A stretch of DNA of 64,000 nucleotides, from contig NZ_CP016452.1 of NCBI RefSeq assembly GCF_001713395.1, positions 1,922,001 to 1,986,000 of the forward strand, in the 5' to 3' direction. The notes under the pieces were generated by a model that worked only from the letters and a program-made list of their open reading frames with translations, did not search any database and was not told where the DNA came from. Source of the DNA: Sinorhizobium sp. RAC02 (GTDB taxonomy: Bacteria > Pseudomonadota > Alphaproteobacteria > Rhizobiales > Rhizobiaceae). Shown here piece after piece: positions 8,960-16,968 of the stretch. Numbering within the stretch: the stretch's first letter is position 1; each line of letters opens with the position of its first letter. The translations under genes were made by a program, and so were the position numbers.

Positions 8960-9524
8960 TTTTGCGCTCCTTCACCGACCAGCCCTTGCCGATGCCAAGG
9001 CCGGCTCGTTCGGCGCTCCGTCAACCGCTGCGCGGATTACGCTCACCGCCTTGCCGGAAGGCCATGTGCTGCAGGTTTTGGCCGCGCGCGACAGCGGCGA
9101 CCTGCAAGATCTGATCCCGCGGATCGGCGATGCCACCCCCCATGCCGTACGTCCCTATGGCCCCGGACAATGGTTCGTCGTCGGCGACGCGGCCCTTTCC
9201 GCTGCGGAAATTTTCGGCAAGACGCCGCTGCTGGACGGCAGGGCCTCGATTTCCGATCAAGGCCACGGTCGCATCCGGATCGGCATCGGCGGACGATCAG
9301 TCGAGAGCGTCCTTGCCAAGGGCACGGCCGTCGATCTCGACAGAGCCAGCTTCCCCGTTGGCCAGTCCGCCATGACGCTGATCGGCCACATCTCGGCGCT
9401 GATCACCCGGACGGACACGGAAAGTTTTGAGCTTCTGGTGTTGCGCGGCTTTGCCGAAAGCCTGTGGGACGAGTTGATCCAGATGAGCCTTGAGTTCGGC
9501 GTGGACGCAAGAACGGCGCGGTAG
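8952..9524 (+). CDS. mgdD: N-methylglutamate dehydrogenase subunit D (sarcosine oxidase gamma-like)
   Basis: A 190-residue protein of the SoxG family, last gene of mgdABCD and overlapping the end of mgdC by 8 bases. Family traits are the C-terminal segments TLIGHISALITRTDTESFELLVLR and SLWDELIQMSLEFGVD, read here as shorter pieces, and the RPYGPGQWFVVGD region. SoxG resembles the folate-binding domain of GcvT but acts mainly as a structural subunit. It completes the four-subunit enzyme, so the dehydrogenase appears intact. The gene ends 39 bases before the convergent XRE regulator. Confidence 0.8.
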   Translation: MADFALLHRPALADAKAGSFGAPSTAARITLTALPEGHVLQVLAARDSGDLQDLIPRIGDATPHAVRPYGPGQWFVVGDAALSAAEIFGKTPLLDGRASISDQGHGRIRIGIGGRSVESVLAKGTAVDLDRASFPVGQSAMTLIGHISALITRTDTESFELLVLRGFAESLWDELIQMSLEFGVDARTAR

Positions 9525-9563
9525 GCAGGCCGCCTGGGCTTCAGTTTTTCCTCAAGAGCATAA

Positions 9564-10232
9564 TCAATTGTTTTGATTCCGCTTCTGCGGATAGCTGATG
9601 ATTGACAGGTAACGAGCCGGCAGATGAACCAGTTCCTGCGGTCCGTGCGGTGAATCGGCGTCGAAGAAAAGGCTGTCACCCGGTTGCATCGTGTAGAGTT
9701 GGTCGCCGTGGCGGTAGACCACTTCGCCTTCCAGCATATGCAGGAACTCCATGCCTTCATGCTGGAACGTCGGAAAAACGTCGGACTCGGTCGTCAGCGT
9801 TATGAGATAGGGCTCGACCGTGACGCCGCTGGTGTTGTTGGCGATGTGGCCGAGCAGGCTGTACTGATGCCCCGCGCGCGTGCCGCGCCGCTCGATGTTC
9901 ACGCCTTCGCCGGCTTTGACGAATGTCGCATTGTGCGGCTCCTCGAACCGGCGAAAGAACGCCGTGAGCGGCACGCCGAGCGCTCTGGTCAGGGCTTGCA
10001 GCGTGGTCAGCGAGGGTGAGATATTGCCGTTCTCGATCTTCGACAGCATGCCCACGGAAATGCCTGTTGCGGTGGCAAGGTCGGTGACGGTGATGCCGAG
10101 CGCTTTGCGATAGGTGCGAACCTCGTGCCCGATCGCCATTTCCAGATTGTTTTCCCGCGGTTCGCGAATCCGGTGCGGATCCTGGGACAACAGCGCCAGC
10201 TTCTGCCCGTCTTTCTCGTTCTTCTCGGTCAT
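9564..10232 (-). CDS. XRE-family regulator with cupin sensor domain
   Basis: 222 residues. An XRE helix-turn-helix lies at about 35-90 (TVTDLATATGISVGMLSKIE, then SPSLTTLQALTRALGVPL) and a double-stranded beta-helix cupin domain at about 130-215 (FQHEGMEFLHMLEGEVVYRH, QPGDSLFFDADSPHGP). GTAGGAGAT precedes the start at good spacing. Regulators of this architecture (PuuR-like, SutR-like) often repress amine or amino-acid catabolism and release DNA when the cupin binds a small molecule. It converges on mgdABCD and is probably a second regulator of the methylamine locus. The ligand is unknown. Confidence 0.75.
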   Translation of the reverse strand: MTEKNEKDGQKLALLSQDPHRIREPRENNLEMAIGHEVRTYRKALGITVTDLATATGISVGMLSKIENGNISPSLTTLQALTRALGVPLTAFFRRFEEPHNATFVKAGEGVNIERRGTRAGHQYSLLGHIANNTSGVTVEPYLITLTTESDVFPTFQHEGMEFLHMLEGEVVYRHGDQLYTMQPGDSLFFDADSPHGPQELVHLPARYLSIISYPQKRNQNN

Positions 10233-10344
10233 CGTTATCTCCTACGAATTATGTTCCTTACAGGAAACATCTCGTTATTCGGAGGAAATTTTTCCGCTGA
10301 GTGAATTCGACGCAGTAGCGAAGGGAGCCCTGAAGCCTGTTTGA

Positions 10345-10532
10345 ACCGAGCGCCTGCTGAAGCTTTGCGCTTCGCTAAATGTCAGCGTCGGCGATCGCGA
10401 CCCTTCGGGCCGCGAAATAGTGATCAACGGCACGACCCAAGACGTGAAGCCGGCGACGTGCTTCATGTCGACATCTCGGCACTGGCGCCGGACATGGTCG
10501 TTGCCGAGATAACCCTGGAGTCCGATATATGA
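10345..10532 (+). pseudogene. shikimate/quinate dehydrogenase-like fragment, frameshifted
   Basis: Read in two frames, this stretch matches the NAD-binding half of AroE-like enzymes. The first frame gives DPSGREIVINGTTQDVKP. After loss of about one G near 10451 the next frame gives GDVLHVDISALAPDMVVAEI. Together they resemble the family pattern N-A-T-x-x-G-M-K-P-x-D followed by V-V-A-E-I. An upstream in-frame stop (10342-10344) removes the start, and the frame closes with TGA at 10530-10532, before the usual C-terminal helices. It is a truncated relic with no function expected. Confidence 0.55.
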
Positions 10533-10586
10533 TGTTGGTCCGTTCTGGCCTAGCCGGATATTCGCTTCTGGCGATGGCGGTCGACA

Positions 10587-10634
10587 CATCAACTTGACGA
10601 GCTTCATCACGGTCTCTTCCGTCTTGTGTTTTTC
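10587..10634 (-). pseudogene. possible IS3-family transposase OrfA remnant
   Basis: A 16-codon segment reads EKHKTEETVMKLVKLM. It resembles the extreme N-terminus of IS3-family OrfA proteins (K-R-H-x-P-E-E-I-V-x-K-L). Nothing downstream continues the match, and no terminal inverted repeats were found. It lies next to the AroE-like fragment in a decayed interval, which fits an old insertion scar. The evidence is thin. Confidence 0.25.
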
Positions 10635-10861
10635 CGGCACCATTTCAATGCCGTTCCGAGGCTCATAGGCCCGCTTCAAGAAGGATCACTTCGCAGCGGT
10701 AGACCAGTTTTTGTGGCGAACGATTCTTATTGACTGACCAGTCAGTTTATATGCTACAAACGGCAATCGGGAGATCCATGGAGAAAACCGAATTTGTATC
10801 TCGGCCTGCATTGAGACGCGTGAAGAGTACCCGTTAAATTCGCGCTTCTCCTGGTCAACAA
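10635..10861. other. intergenic region upstream of the GMC dehydrogenase pair
   Basis: No gene is recognised here. The interval contains the palindrome at 10733-10746, described separately, and a lower-GC stretch before the GTG start at 10862. It probably holds the promoter of the 10862-13122 operon. Confidence 0.5.
10733..10746. promoter_or_regulatory. 14-bp inverted repeat, candidate TetR operator (site 1)
   Basis: ACTGAC, a CA centre and GTCAGT form an inverted repeat about 115 bases upstream of the GMC small-subunit gene. It overlaps a TTGACT -35-like hexamer (10730-10735). The same palindrome, with TA at the centre, occurs at 19314-19327, and a TetR gene lies between the two sites. The length and symmetry suit a TetR dimer. 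Confidence 0.6.
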
Positions 10862-11497
10862 GTGGCTACAAACCTCACAAAATTCCCGAGTTCATTTTTT
10901 CAAAAAGAAGAACTCAACCAAAATAGAATTCAACCAGATGATTTAGGAAGAACTGAATTGTCGATTACAACAACAATCCTCTCTTCGAGTAACCGAACCG
11001 AACAACCGCACATTCTTAAACTGCTGATTGATGAGCTTATTCCAGGCGACACTTTATGGCCAAAAGCTTCCGAAATCGGCCTAGATAACGTGATATTGCT
11101 TCGCCTGTTTGGCCAGGAATCGTCCGCTCTCTTCGAGCAGTTGGCACCCGTTCTCGATTGCAGTTCGGATGGCCTACTTAGTACCGCCTCAGCAAACCGC
11201 ACCTCGGCGGTCCGACGCTTTGAAGAGCTAAGCCCCGCCCTCTTCGAGAAAATCTATACCGCAGCGGTCCTCGCCTACTACGAGATGCCAGTCGTTGTAG
11301 AGGCGATCAGAGCTAGCGGTCGACCATATTCTGCATCCCCTCATGCAGACGGATATGTCATGCCTGCCTTTGACCATGAACACGATACGCCGCGCCACGG
11401 TCGTGGATCTTACATGCGGACCGGGGACGTCACCCCTCTGGATTTGTCATCACTCGATCTTGATGCGGTGAGCACACATTGGGGCCTGCAGCGATGA
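10862..11497 (+). CDS. gluconate 2-dehydrogenase subunit 3-like protein (small subunit of GMC dehydrogenase)
   Basis: A 211-residue protein resembling the small subunit of membrane-type GMC dehydrogenases. Features are an N-terminal segment followed by HILKLLIDELIPGDTLWPKA and DNVILLRLFG, and a C-terminal tail with GRPYSASPHADGYVMPAFD. The start is GTG; in-frame stops upstream prevent a longer protein and no strong ribosome-binding site is visible. No Tat or Sec signal peptide is evident, which is unusual because classical gluconate dehydrogenase gamma subunits carry a Tat signal. The stop overlaps the next ATG (ATGA), so it forms a coupled pair with the GMC flavoprotein. Function is assigned mainly from the pairing and low-level similarity. 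Confidence 0.6.
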   Translation: MATNLTKFPSSFFQKEELNQNRIQPDDLGRTELSITTTILSSSNRTEQPHILKLLIDELIPGDTLWPKASEIGLDNVILLRLFGQESSALFEQLAPVLDCSSDGLLSTASANRTSAVRRFEELSPALFEKIYTAAVLAYYEMPVVVEAIRASGRPYSASPHADGYVMPAFDHEHDTPRHGRGSYMRTGDVTPLDLSSLDLDAVSTHWGLQR

Positions 11498-13122
11498 GTG
11501 GGGAGCGAATGTGTGACATCCTGATTGTTGGCGCTGGAGCGACAGGCGCTCTTGCGGCGCTGGTACTCGCGCAGGCTGGCCTGGATGTGGTTTGTCTGGA
11601 GCAAGGGGCCTGGGTGAATGATGCCGATCGACCGCATCACCTTGCGGACTGGTCCTGGCAGCGGCGAACCAGATGGAACCCTGACGTAAACAGGCGCGAC
11701 CATGCCGATGATTTCCCGGTCAAATCCGACTCATCGCAGATCCTGATGTGGAATGCTGTTGGTGGGTCCACCAACGTTTATGGCGGCCTATGGCCTCGAT
11801 ACCGGCCCTCGGACTTCAGGAAAGGCACCGAACACGGGCTTCAGCCAGACTGGCCTATCACCTATGAGGATATTTCCCCTTTTTATGAAAGCGCAGACAG
11901 AATCATAGGCGTCTCGGGACTGGCCGGGGATCTTGCAATGCCGCCGCGTGAACGCTGCCCGACAGGGCCACTGCCTGTTTCTGATGTCGCTCGGCGGCTT
12001 TCCGCCGGTTTTGACAAACTGGATTGGCATTGGTGGCCGGTAGAGGCCTCAGTCATCTCAGAAGACTATGACGGCCGCCCTGCCTGCAACAACTGCGGCG
12101 TATGCAACGGCTGTCCTCGCGGTTCGATGAACGAATTCTCGACTTCGATATGGCCCAAGGCAATCCGTGCCGGATGCGACCTGCGGACCCACGCCCGCGT
12201 CTTGAAGATTGAGAAGGGAGCGGATGGGCGAGCAACGGGCGCATACTACATCGATCGCAACTCGGATCAGATTCTGTTTCAGAAGGCACGAATTGTCGTC
12301 CTCGCCGCCAATGGCGTCGGAACGCCGCGTCTTCTCCTGGCCTCGAACAATCTGGCCAACAGCAATGATCAGGTCGGCCGGAACCTGCTGCACCACACGC
12401 TCGTGGCGTCAGAAATGTGGGTCGATGGTCCCGTCGATGGCCATATCGGCTATGCAGCCTCGCTTATCTCGCGCGAATTCGCGGAAACCGATATATCGCG
12501 CGGTTTCGTAAATGGCTTCAATCTGAACTGTGTAACCTCAACCCCCTCTGCGGGCGAACTGGCGGCTGGATGGTTCTCTTCGGCGCGCGCGCCCTGGGGA
12601 TCCGGCCACCATCAATGGTTTGAAAATCATTTCGGCCGCTCCATTGGTGTCTTTGCGATAGGAGATGATCTTCCCAATCCGGAGAATCGCGTGTCGCTCG
12701 ACCCTGAACGAACAGATTCGGACGGAATGCCCGGGGCAAAAGTGCAGTATGCCCCAGGCGAGAACGACAAGCGCATGATGAATTACATGCTTGACCGGCT
12801 GAAGGAGCTTGCGCAAGCATGCGATGCCGTCGAGTACCGCCTACAGGATTATCGTGACGAAGGTGGCGTGTACAGAACACCCGCCTGGCACATGCTGGGC
12901 ACTTGCCGGATGGGCAAAGACCCGGAAACCTCTGTGGTGAACGGCTGGACACAGAGTTGGGAGGTGCCCAATCTGTTCATTGTCGACGGAAGTGTTCTTG
13001 CGACCGGCGGAACCGTAAATCCGACACCGACCATCTCTGCAATGGCGCTGCGAACCGCAACCTATATCCGCGACAACTTTGCCGTTCTATCGACGGCCAC
13101 CAAGCATACGGCAATGGATTGA
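11494..13122 (+). CDS. GMC-family FAD dehydrogenase (gluconate/sorbose dehydrogenase-like large subunit)
   Basis: 542 residues. The ATG at 11494 is chosen because it overlaps the previous stop as ATGA. The N-terminal FAD fold reads CDILIVGAGATGA (7-19). The GMC signature GGSTNVYGGLW lies at 90-100, and the C-terminal catalytic region shows WHMLGTCRMG and GGTVNPTPTISAMALR. A four-cysteine motif C-x2-C-x2-C-x2-C occurs at Cys198, 201, 204 and 207 (ACNNCGVCNGCP), as in iron-sulfur-carrying GMC dehydrogenases. It likely oxidises an alcohol or sugar-like substrate and passes electrons through the small subunit. No cytochrome c subunit gene lies nearby, so the electron acceptor is unclear. Confidence 0.75.
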   Translation: MSGERMCDILIVGAGATGALAALVLAQAGLDVVCLEQGAWVNDADRPHHLADWSWQRRTRWNPDVNRRDHADDFPVKSDSSQILMWNAVGGSTNVYGGLWPRYRPSDFRKGTEHGLQPDWPITYEDISPFYESADRIIGVSGLAGDLAMPPRERCPTGPLPVSDVARRLSAGFDKLDWHWWPVEASVISEDYDGRPACNNCGVCNGCPRGSMNEFSTSIWPKAIRAGCDLRTHARVLKIEKGADGRATGAYYIDRNSDQILFQKARIVVLAANGVGTPRLLLASNNLANSNDQVGRNLLHHTLVASEMWVDGPVDGHIGYAASLISREFAETDISRGFVNGFNLNCVTSTPSAGELAAGWFSSARAPWGSGHHQWFENHFGRSIGVFAIGDDLPNPENRVSLDPERTDSDGMPGAKVQYAPGENDKRMMNYMLDRLKELAQACDAVEYRLQDYRDEGGVYRTPAWHMLGTCRMGKDPETSVVNGWTQSWEVPNLFIVDGSVLATGGTVNPTPTISAMALRTATYIRDNFAVLSTATKHTAMD

Positions 13123-13137
13123 TGTGTCGAATGACTG

Positions 13138-13171
13138 GAGCGCAATGTTTCCATATGGAAGCATTGCGCTC
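13138..13171. terminator. 34-bp near-perfect inverted repeat between convergent genes
   Basis: Arms GAGCGCAATG and CATTGCGCTC, extended inward through TTCC and GGAA around ATAT, form a 17-bp stem with one mismatched pair. It lies 15 bases after the GMC gene stop and about 100 bases before the end of the convergent PLP-enzyme gene. There is no T-run. It may be a bidirectional terminator or one copy of a dispersed rhizobial palindromic repeat. Confidence 0.5.
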
Positions 13172-13273
13172 TGATTTGTCGACGCAGTGCGTTATGCTTT
13201 CTTAAAACAATCGATCTTCGCGCCGAAGCTTTTGAAGTGTGAAGACCAGCGCAGGCACGGCTTCGTCCGGGCG

Positions 13274-14371
13274 TCAGGCGATCCGTCCACGCGCGGCCAC
13301 TGGCTCGGCTCGGATGTAGTGCTCCCCTCTGACGAGATGGACAGAGTCGACCATGTTGGAGACAACGCAGGCATGGTTGGGAACAATGCGCAGGAGATCG
13401 CCCACCGTCGGCGCCGGTCCGCCGGCATACTCGATCCTTCCGTGCTCTTCGTTGAGTGAAATCACCGCCCAATCGGGACGGTCCAGCACCAAGCCGTAGC
13501 CGCTCATGCCGAATAGATCGGAAGTCAGCACCTTTGTGCCAGCGTCCACGATGGCGCGACCGTGTTCCGGCGAACTGATGACAGTCGACAGAACTGTCAG
13601 CGCGCAATCCTCAACGCCGCATGCGCCGGCAGTGACGAGTGAGCGATCGTTGTAAATGTAGCTGCCCGGCCTGTATTCCGTCAGGACTGGGTGGTGTTTC
13701 ATCGCATACAGTTCGGGGGTCCCGCCGCTGGAAACGATGGGCGTCTCAATGCCCGCCGCACGGACTAGGCACGCCGCATGATCCAGCCATTCGCAAGCTG
13801 CGTTGCCTTGACCAGGGCCCGGATACGTCATCAATCCGGCGAAGCGCAGGCCCGGAGACTCGGATATCAGCCGGGCCAGTTCGAACGCACTCTCCGATGT
13901 CAAAACACCGCATCGATGCATTCCGGTATCGCATTCCACCAGGACGTCGATTTCGCGCTTTTCGTTCGCGAATGTGCGAGCAAGGCCCTCGACGACTGCA
14001 GCACTGTCGGCAACCACGGATATGCGGGACCGTTCAGCAAGTCGTTTAAGACGCTCAAGCTTGCGGTTACCGACAATGTTGAACGTTATCAGGATGTCTT
14101 CGATGCCCGCGTCGGCCATGACCTCGGCTTCGCCGATCTTTTGCGCAGTAATGCCAATCGCCCCTGCCGCCAGCTGTGCATGGGCAAGCAGTGGCAGTTT
14201 ATGCGTTTTGATATGAGGCCTGATTGCCACGCCCAGGCGATCGCACTGATCCTGGCAGCGTTTTATGTTTCGTTCGACGATATCGAGATCGATCAGTACT
14301 GCCGGGGTTTCAACAATATCGCGCCAGCGCAGCGTTCCAGCCATCGGCAGCTTCAACGGTTCATCACTCAT
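13274..14371 (-). CDS. D-threonine aldolase / D-serine dehydratase-like PLP enzyme (fold-type III)
   Basis: 365 residues with an alanine-racemase-type N-terminal barrel and a C-terminal domain of the D-serine dehydratase-like family. The PLP lysine is expected at Lys55 in RPHIKTHK (51-58). The metal pair of this family appears as His333 and Cys335 in PNHACVVSN. Members cleave or dehydrate D-3-hydroxy amino acids (D-threonine, D-serine, D-threo-3-hydroxyaspartate) with a divalent metal. The start overlaps the stop of the TetR gene as ATGA, so it is the last gene of the importer-TetR operon. The exact substrate cannot be read from the sequence, but a D-beta-hydroxy amino acid in the pathway is suggested. 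Confidence 0.75.
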   Translation of the reverse strand: MSDEPLKLPMAGTLRWRDIVETPAVLIDLDIVERNIKRCQDQCDRLGVAIRPHIKTHKLPLLAHAQLAAGAIGITAQKIGEAEVMADAGIEDILITFNIVGNRKLERLKRLAERSRISVVADSAAVVEGLARTFANEKREIDVLVECDTGMHRCGVLTSESAFELARLISESPGLRFAGLMTYPGPGQGNAACEWLDHAACLVRAAGIETPIVSSGGTPELYAMKHHPVLTEYRPGSYIYNDRSLVTAGACGVEDCALTVLSTVISSPEHGRAIVDAGTKVLTSDLFGMSGYGLVLDRPDWAVISLNEEHGRIEYAGGPAPTVGDLLRIVPNHACVVSNMVDSVHLVRGEHYIRAEPVAARGRIA

Positions 14372-15057
14372 TTCGGCTCACCCGTCGTCTTGACGTTGCG
14401 CAAGTAGTCGAGAACCATCTCCGTCATATGTGCGAGCCGCTTCTCCTCCGCCCCCTCGGCCAGCAGATCGCGATTGAAAACGACGCTCAGCGTCCACCGG
14501 TTGGACAAGAAGAAGTAGCCCAGACCAACTATCGAGATGTAAAGCTCAATAATATCGACATTCGCGCGGAAGATACCCTGTTTTTGACCGCGGCTGATCA
14601 ATTCACCCAGACGCTGGGAGAGCGGCGAAAACATGCTGCGGACACTCTCCGATCTCGCCAAATGTTCGGATTTCATCAGGTTTTCGGAGTTCACCAACAC
14701 GATGAACTCGGGATGGTTGACGAAATAATTGTACGTATGCGCAATGAGTTCGCGAATACCCGCTTCCGGCTCGAAATCGGCCAGAACCAGGGCTTCGTTC
14801 TGGGAGCGCAGCTCCCGATAGATGTCCTCCAGAACGGCGACGAACAGCTCGTCTTTCGAATTGAAGTAGTGGTAAAGCACACCCTTGCTCATGCCGGTAC
14901 GGGTGGCGATGCGATCGGTACGCGCACCATCGTAACCGTTTTCGGCGAACTCCTCGCGAGCCGCTTCGATGATCGCGAGCCGCGTGCGTTCGGGGTCACG
15001 CTTTCTACCAGCCGGTTCTGCTCCACTGTCGGAGCCTCGCTTGCGCATTGTTACCAT
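14368..15057 (-). CDS. TetR-family transcriptional regulator
   Basis: 229 residues with an N-terminal helix-turn-helix at about 25-70 (RTDRIATRTGMSKGVLYHYF) and a helical ligand domain. The start at 15057 has GAAGGAA at good spacing and shares one base with the stop of the ABC ATPase gene (TGATG); a longer frame reads through the ATPase gene and is not used. Its position inside the importer operon, with matching palindromes heading two transcription units (10733 and 19314), makes it the likely local repressor. The ligand is probably a pathway intermediate. Confidence 0.8.
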   Translation of the reverse strand: MVTMRKRGSDSGAEPAGRKRDPERTRLAIIEAAREEFAENGYDGARTDRIATRTGMSKGVLYHYFNSKDELFVAVLEDIYRELRSQNEALVLADFEPEAGIRELIAHTYNYFVNHPEFIVLVNSENLMKSEHLARSESVRSMFSPLSQRLGELISRGQKQGIFRANVDIIELYISIVGLGYFFLSNRWTLSVVFNRDLLAEGAEEKRLAHMTEMVLDYLRNVKTTGEPK

Positions 15058-16130
15058 CAAATACGTTCCTTCGTTTCGGCTGCGAAGAGGTGGAGATTGG
15101 TCGGGTCGAAGACGAGCCCGACATGCTCTCCTTGCATGAGATGCTGGCGGTTGCGAGATTGGACAGTCCATTTCTCGGAACCGACTGAAAGAATGATGTT
15201 CGTTTCACATCCGGTATGTTCGACGAGATCAACCGTTCCGGTGAGCTTGGCCCCCTCTGGAGAAACAACTTCCAGGTGTTGCGGCCGGATTCCGGCCACG
15301 ACGTCCCTGTGAGCCGAGGGCGCGACATTAGCGAGGTTGATCGGACCAGAACCGGCATCGAATTCGAGCCTGGCTGATCCGTCCGCGGCAGACAGCGTTG
15401 CGTTGCCCAGGTTGATCGTCGGCGAACCGAGAAACCCGGCGACGAAAACATTTGCCGGTTTGTCGAAAAGCTCAAGCGGAGTGCCCACCTGCTCGACTTT
15501 GCCTCGGTTCATCACGACGATGCGGTCAGCCATGGTCATCGCCTCGATCTGGTCATGCGTAACATAGATCGACGTCGCGCCCAGCGACGTGTGCAATTGG
15601 CGCAACTCGATGCGCATATGATGCCTGAGTTTCGCATCGAGATTGCTCAATGGTTCATCGAATAGGAATGCCCGCGGCTCTCGTACCATGGCTCGGCCCA
15701 TCGCGACGCGTTGACGCTGCCCGCCGGAAAGGGCGCGCGGTTGCCGGTCAAGAAGCGCATCGAGATGTAACGTGTTGGCAACTCCGGCAATAGCACGGTC
15801 AATTTCGTCCTTGCTGGTGCCGCGCAGTTTGAGGGGAAAGCCGATGTTCTGGGCGGTCGTCATATGCGGATAAAGCGCATAGGTCTGAAAGACCATCGCC
15901 AAGTCGCGGTGCTGCGGGCCAACGTCGTTAACGACCTTGCCGTCAATGGCGATGGTACCTCCCGAGATCGATTCCAGCCCAGCTATCATCCGCAAAAGCG
16001 TAGATTTTCCACATCCAGACGGACCGACCAGTACAACAAACTCCCGATCCTCGATTTCAATATTGATGTCGTCGATGATCGTAAGCGAGCCATATTGCTT
16101 GCGAATGTTGGTGAGATTGATCGAAGCCAC
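15057..16130 (-). CDS. ABC transporter ATPase, UgpC/MalK type
   Basis: 357 residues. Walker A is GPSGCGKST (36-44), the ABC signature LSGGQ (134-138) and Walker B AFLFDEP (154-160); the D-loop is SNLD. The C-terminal third is the OB-fold regulatory domain of the MalK/UgpC group. The GTG start at 16130 is chosen because GGAGGAG lies 7 bases upstream and the protein begins with the family pattern before KQYG. With the two permeases and the binding protein it forms a complete CUT1-type importer, normally for oligosaccharides or glycerol-phosphate-like solutes. Here the solute is unknown. Confidence 0.85.
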   Translation of the reverse strand: MASINLTNIRKQYGSLTIIDDINIEIEDREFVVLVGPSGCGKSTLLRMIAGLESISGGTIAIDGKVVNDVGPQHRDLAMVFQTYALYPHMTTAQNIGFPLKLRGTSKDEIDRAIAGVANTLHLDALLDRQPRALSGGQRQRVAMGRAMVREPRAFLFDEPLSNLDAKLRHHMRIELRQLHTSLGATSIYVTHDQIEAMTMADRIVVMNRGKVEQVGTPLELFDKPANVFVAGFLGSPTINLGNATLSAADGSARLEFDAGSGPINLANVAPSAHRDVVAGIRPQHLEVVSPEGAKLTGTVDLVEHTGCETNIILSVGSEKWTVQSRNRQHLMQGEHVGLVFDPTNLHLFAAETKERI

Positions 16131-16140
16131 TTTGCTCCTC

Positions 16141-16968
16141 CTACTTGACGCCACCCAACGCCATTCCCCCGATGAGGTAGCGCTGGATGGATGCAAAGAC
16201 GATTGCGACAGGCACCGACGCAAGCAGCGTCGCGGCCATGATGAGATGCCATTCAATTTGATAGAGAGTCCCTGTCAGGAACGCGATCTGGACCGGTGCG
16301 GTCTGCTGGCTGACCTGACGCAGCAGTGTCAGCGACATCGCATATTCATTCCAGGAATTGACGAAGGTGAAGATTGCCGTCACGACGACACCGGGAAGAC
16401 ACAGCGGCAGGAAGACACGGACGAAGGCACTGAAGCGGCCGGCACCATCCATCCACGCGGCCTCTTCGAGATCTTTCGGGATTGTCGCGAAATAGCTTTG
16501 CAGCATCCATACGGCAAATGCCATGAAGAAGGCGCTGTGCGCGATTATGACCGACAGAAGGCTGTTGACGAGGCCGAAATAGGCAAACATTCGGAACAAG
16601 CCGACGATCAGGACGATCGGCGAGATCATCTGGGTGATGAGCAGGTAGTTGGTCAGTGCACCCTTGGCTGGAACCCTCATCCGGGTGAGCGCATAGGCGG
16701 CCGGGATAGCCACCGCAAGGGACAGGACGGTCGCCCCGACACTGATAGCCAGCGAGTTCACCAATGCCCGTCCGAAACCTTTCTCGAAAATGAGTTCGGC
16801 AAAATTGCCCAGATAGAAATCGCGTGGCAACCAGGTTCGATGGAAGGTGAATATCTCGTCCTTCTGCTTCAACGACGTCGACAGCATCGTCGCATAGGGA
16901 AAGAGAACGACCACCAGGAAGGGCGAAAGTAGTGCCCAGCAAACAAGACTTTTCTTCGCCTTAGACAT
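16141..16968 (-). CDS. ABC transporter permease, MalG/UgpE type
   Basis: 275 residues with about six membrane segments. The EAA loop that docks the ATPase is EEAAWMDGAGRFSAFVRVFL, followed by PLCLPG. It is the second permease of the CUT1-type importer. It overlaps the end of the first permease gene by 8 bases and precedes the ATPase gene by 10 bases. Confidence 0.85.
   Translation of the reverse strand: MSKAKKSLVCWALLSPFLVVVLFPYATMLSTSLKQKDEIFTFHRTWLPRDFYLGNFAELIFEKGFGRALVNSLAISVGATVLSLAVAIPAAYALTRMRVPAKGALTNYLLITQMISPIVLIVGLFRMFAYFGLVNSLLSVIIAHSAFFMAFAVWMLQSYFATIPKDLEEAAWMDGAGRFSAFVRVFLPLCLPGVVVTAIFTFVNSWNEYAMSLTLLRQVSQQTAPVQIAFLTGTLYQIEWHLIMAATLLASVPVAIVFASIQRYLIGGMALGGVK

Noticed and set aside
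10275..10679. 134-codon minus-strand frame as a gene
   Set aside because: It runs antisense across the AroE-like fragment and has no coherent family; only a short IS3-like piece at its start is kept as a weak remnant.
13639..14407. Plus-strand frames opposite the PLP enzyme
   Set aside because: The minus-strand protein has the PLP lysine and the His-Cys metal pair; the antisense frames are shadows.
15937..16932. 331-codon plus-strand frame across the ATPase and permease genes
   Set aside because: It is antisense to two well-formed ABC genes and is rich in charged shadow residues with no domain.
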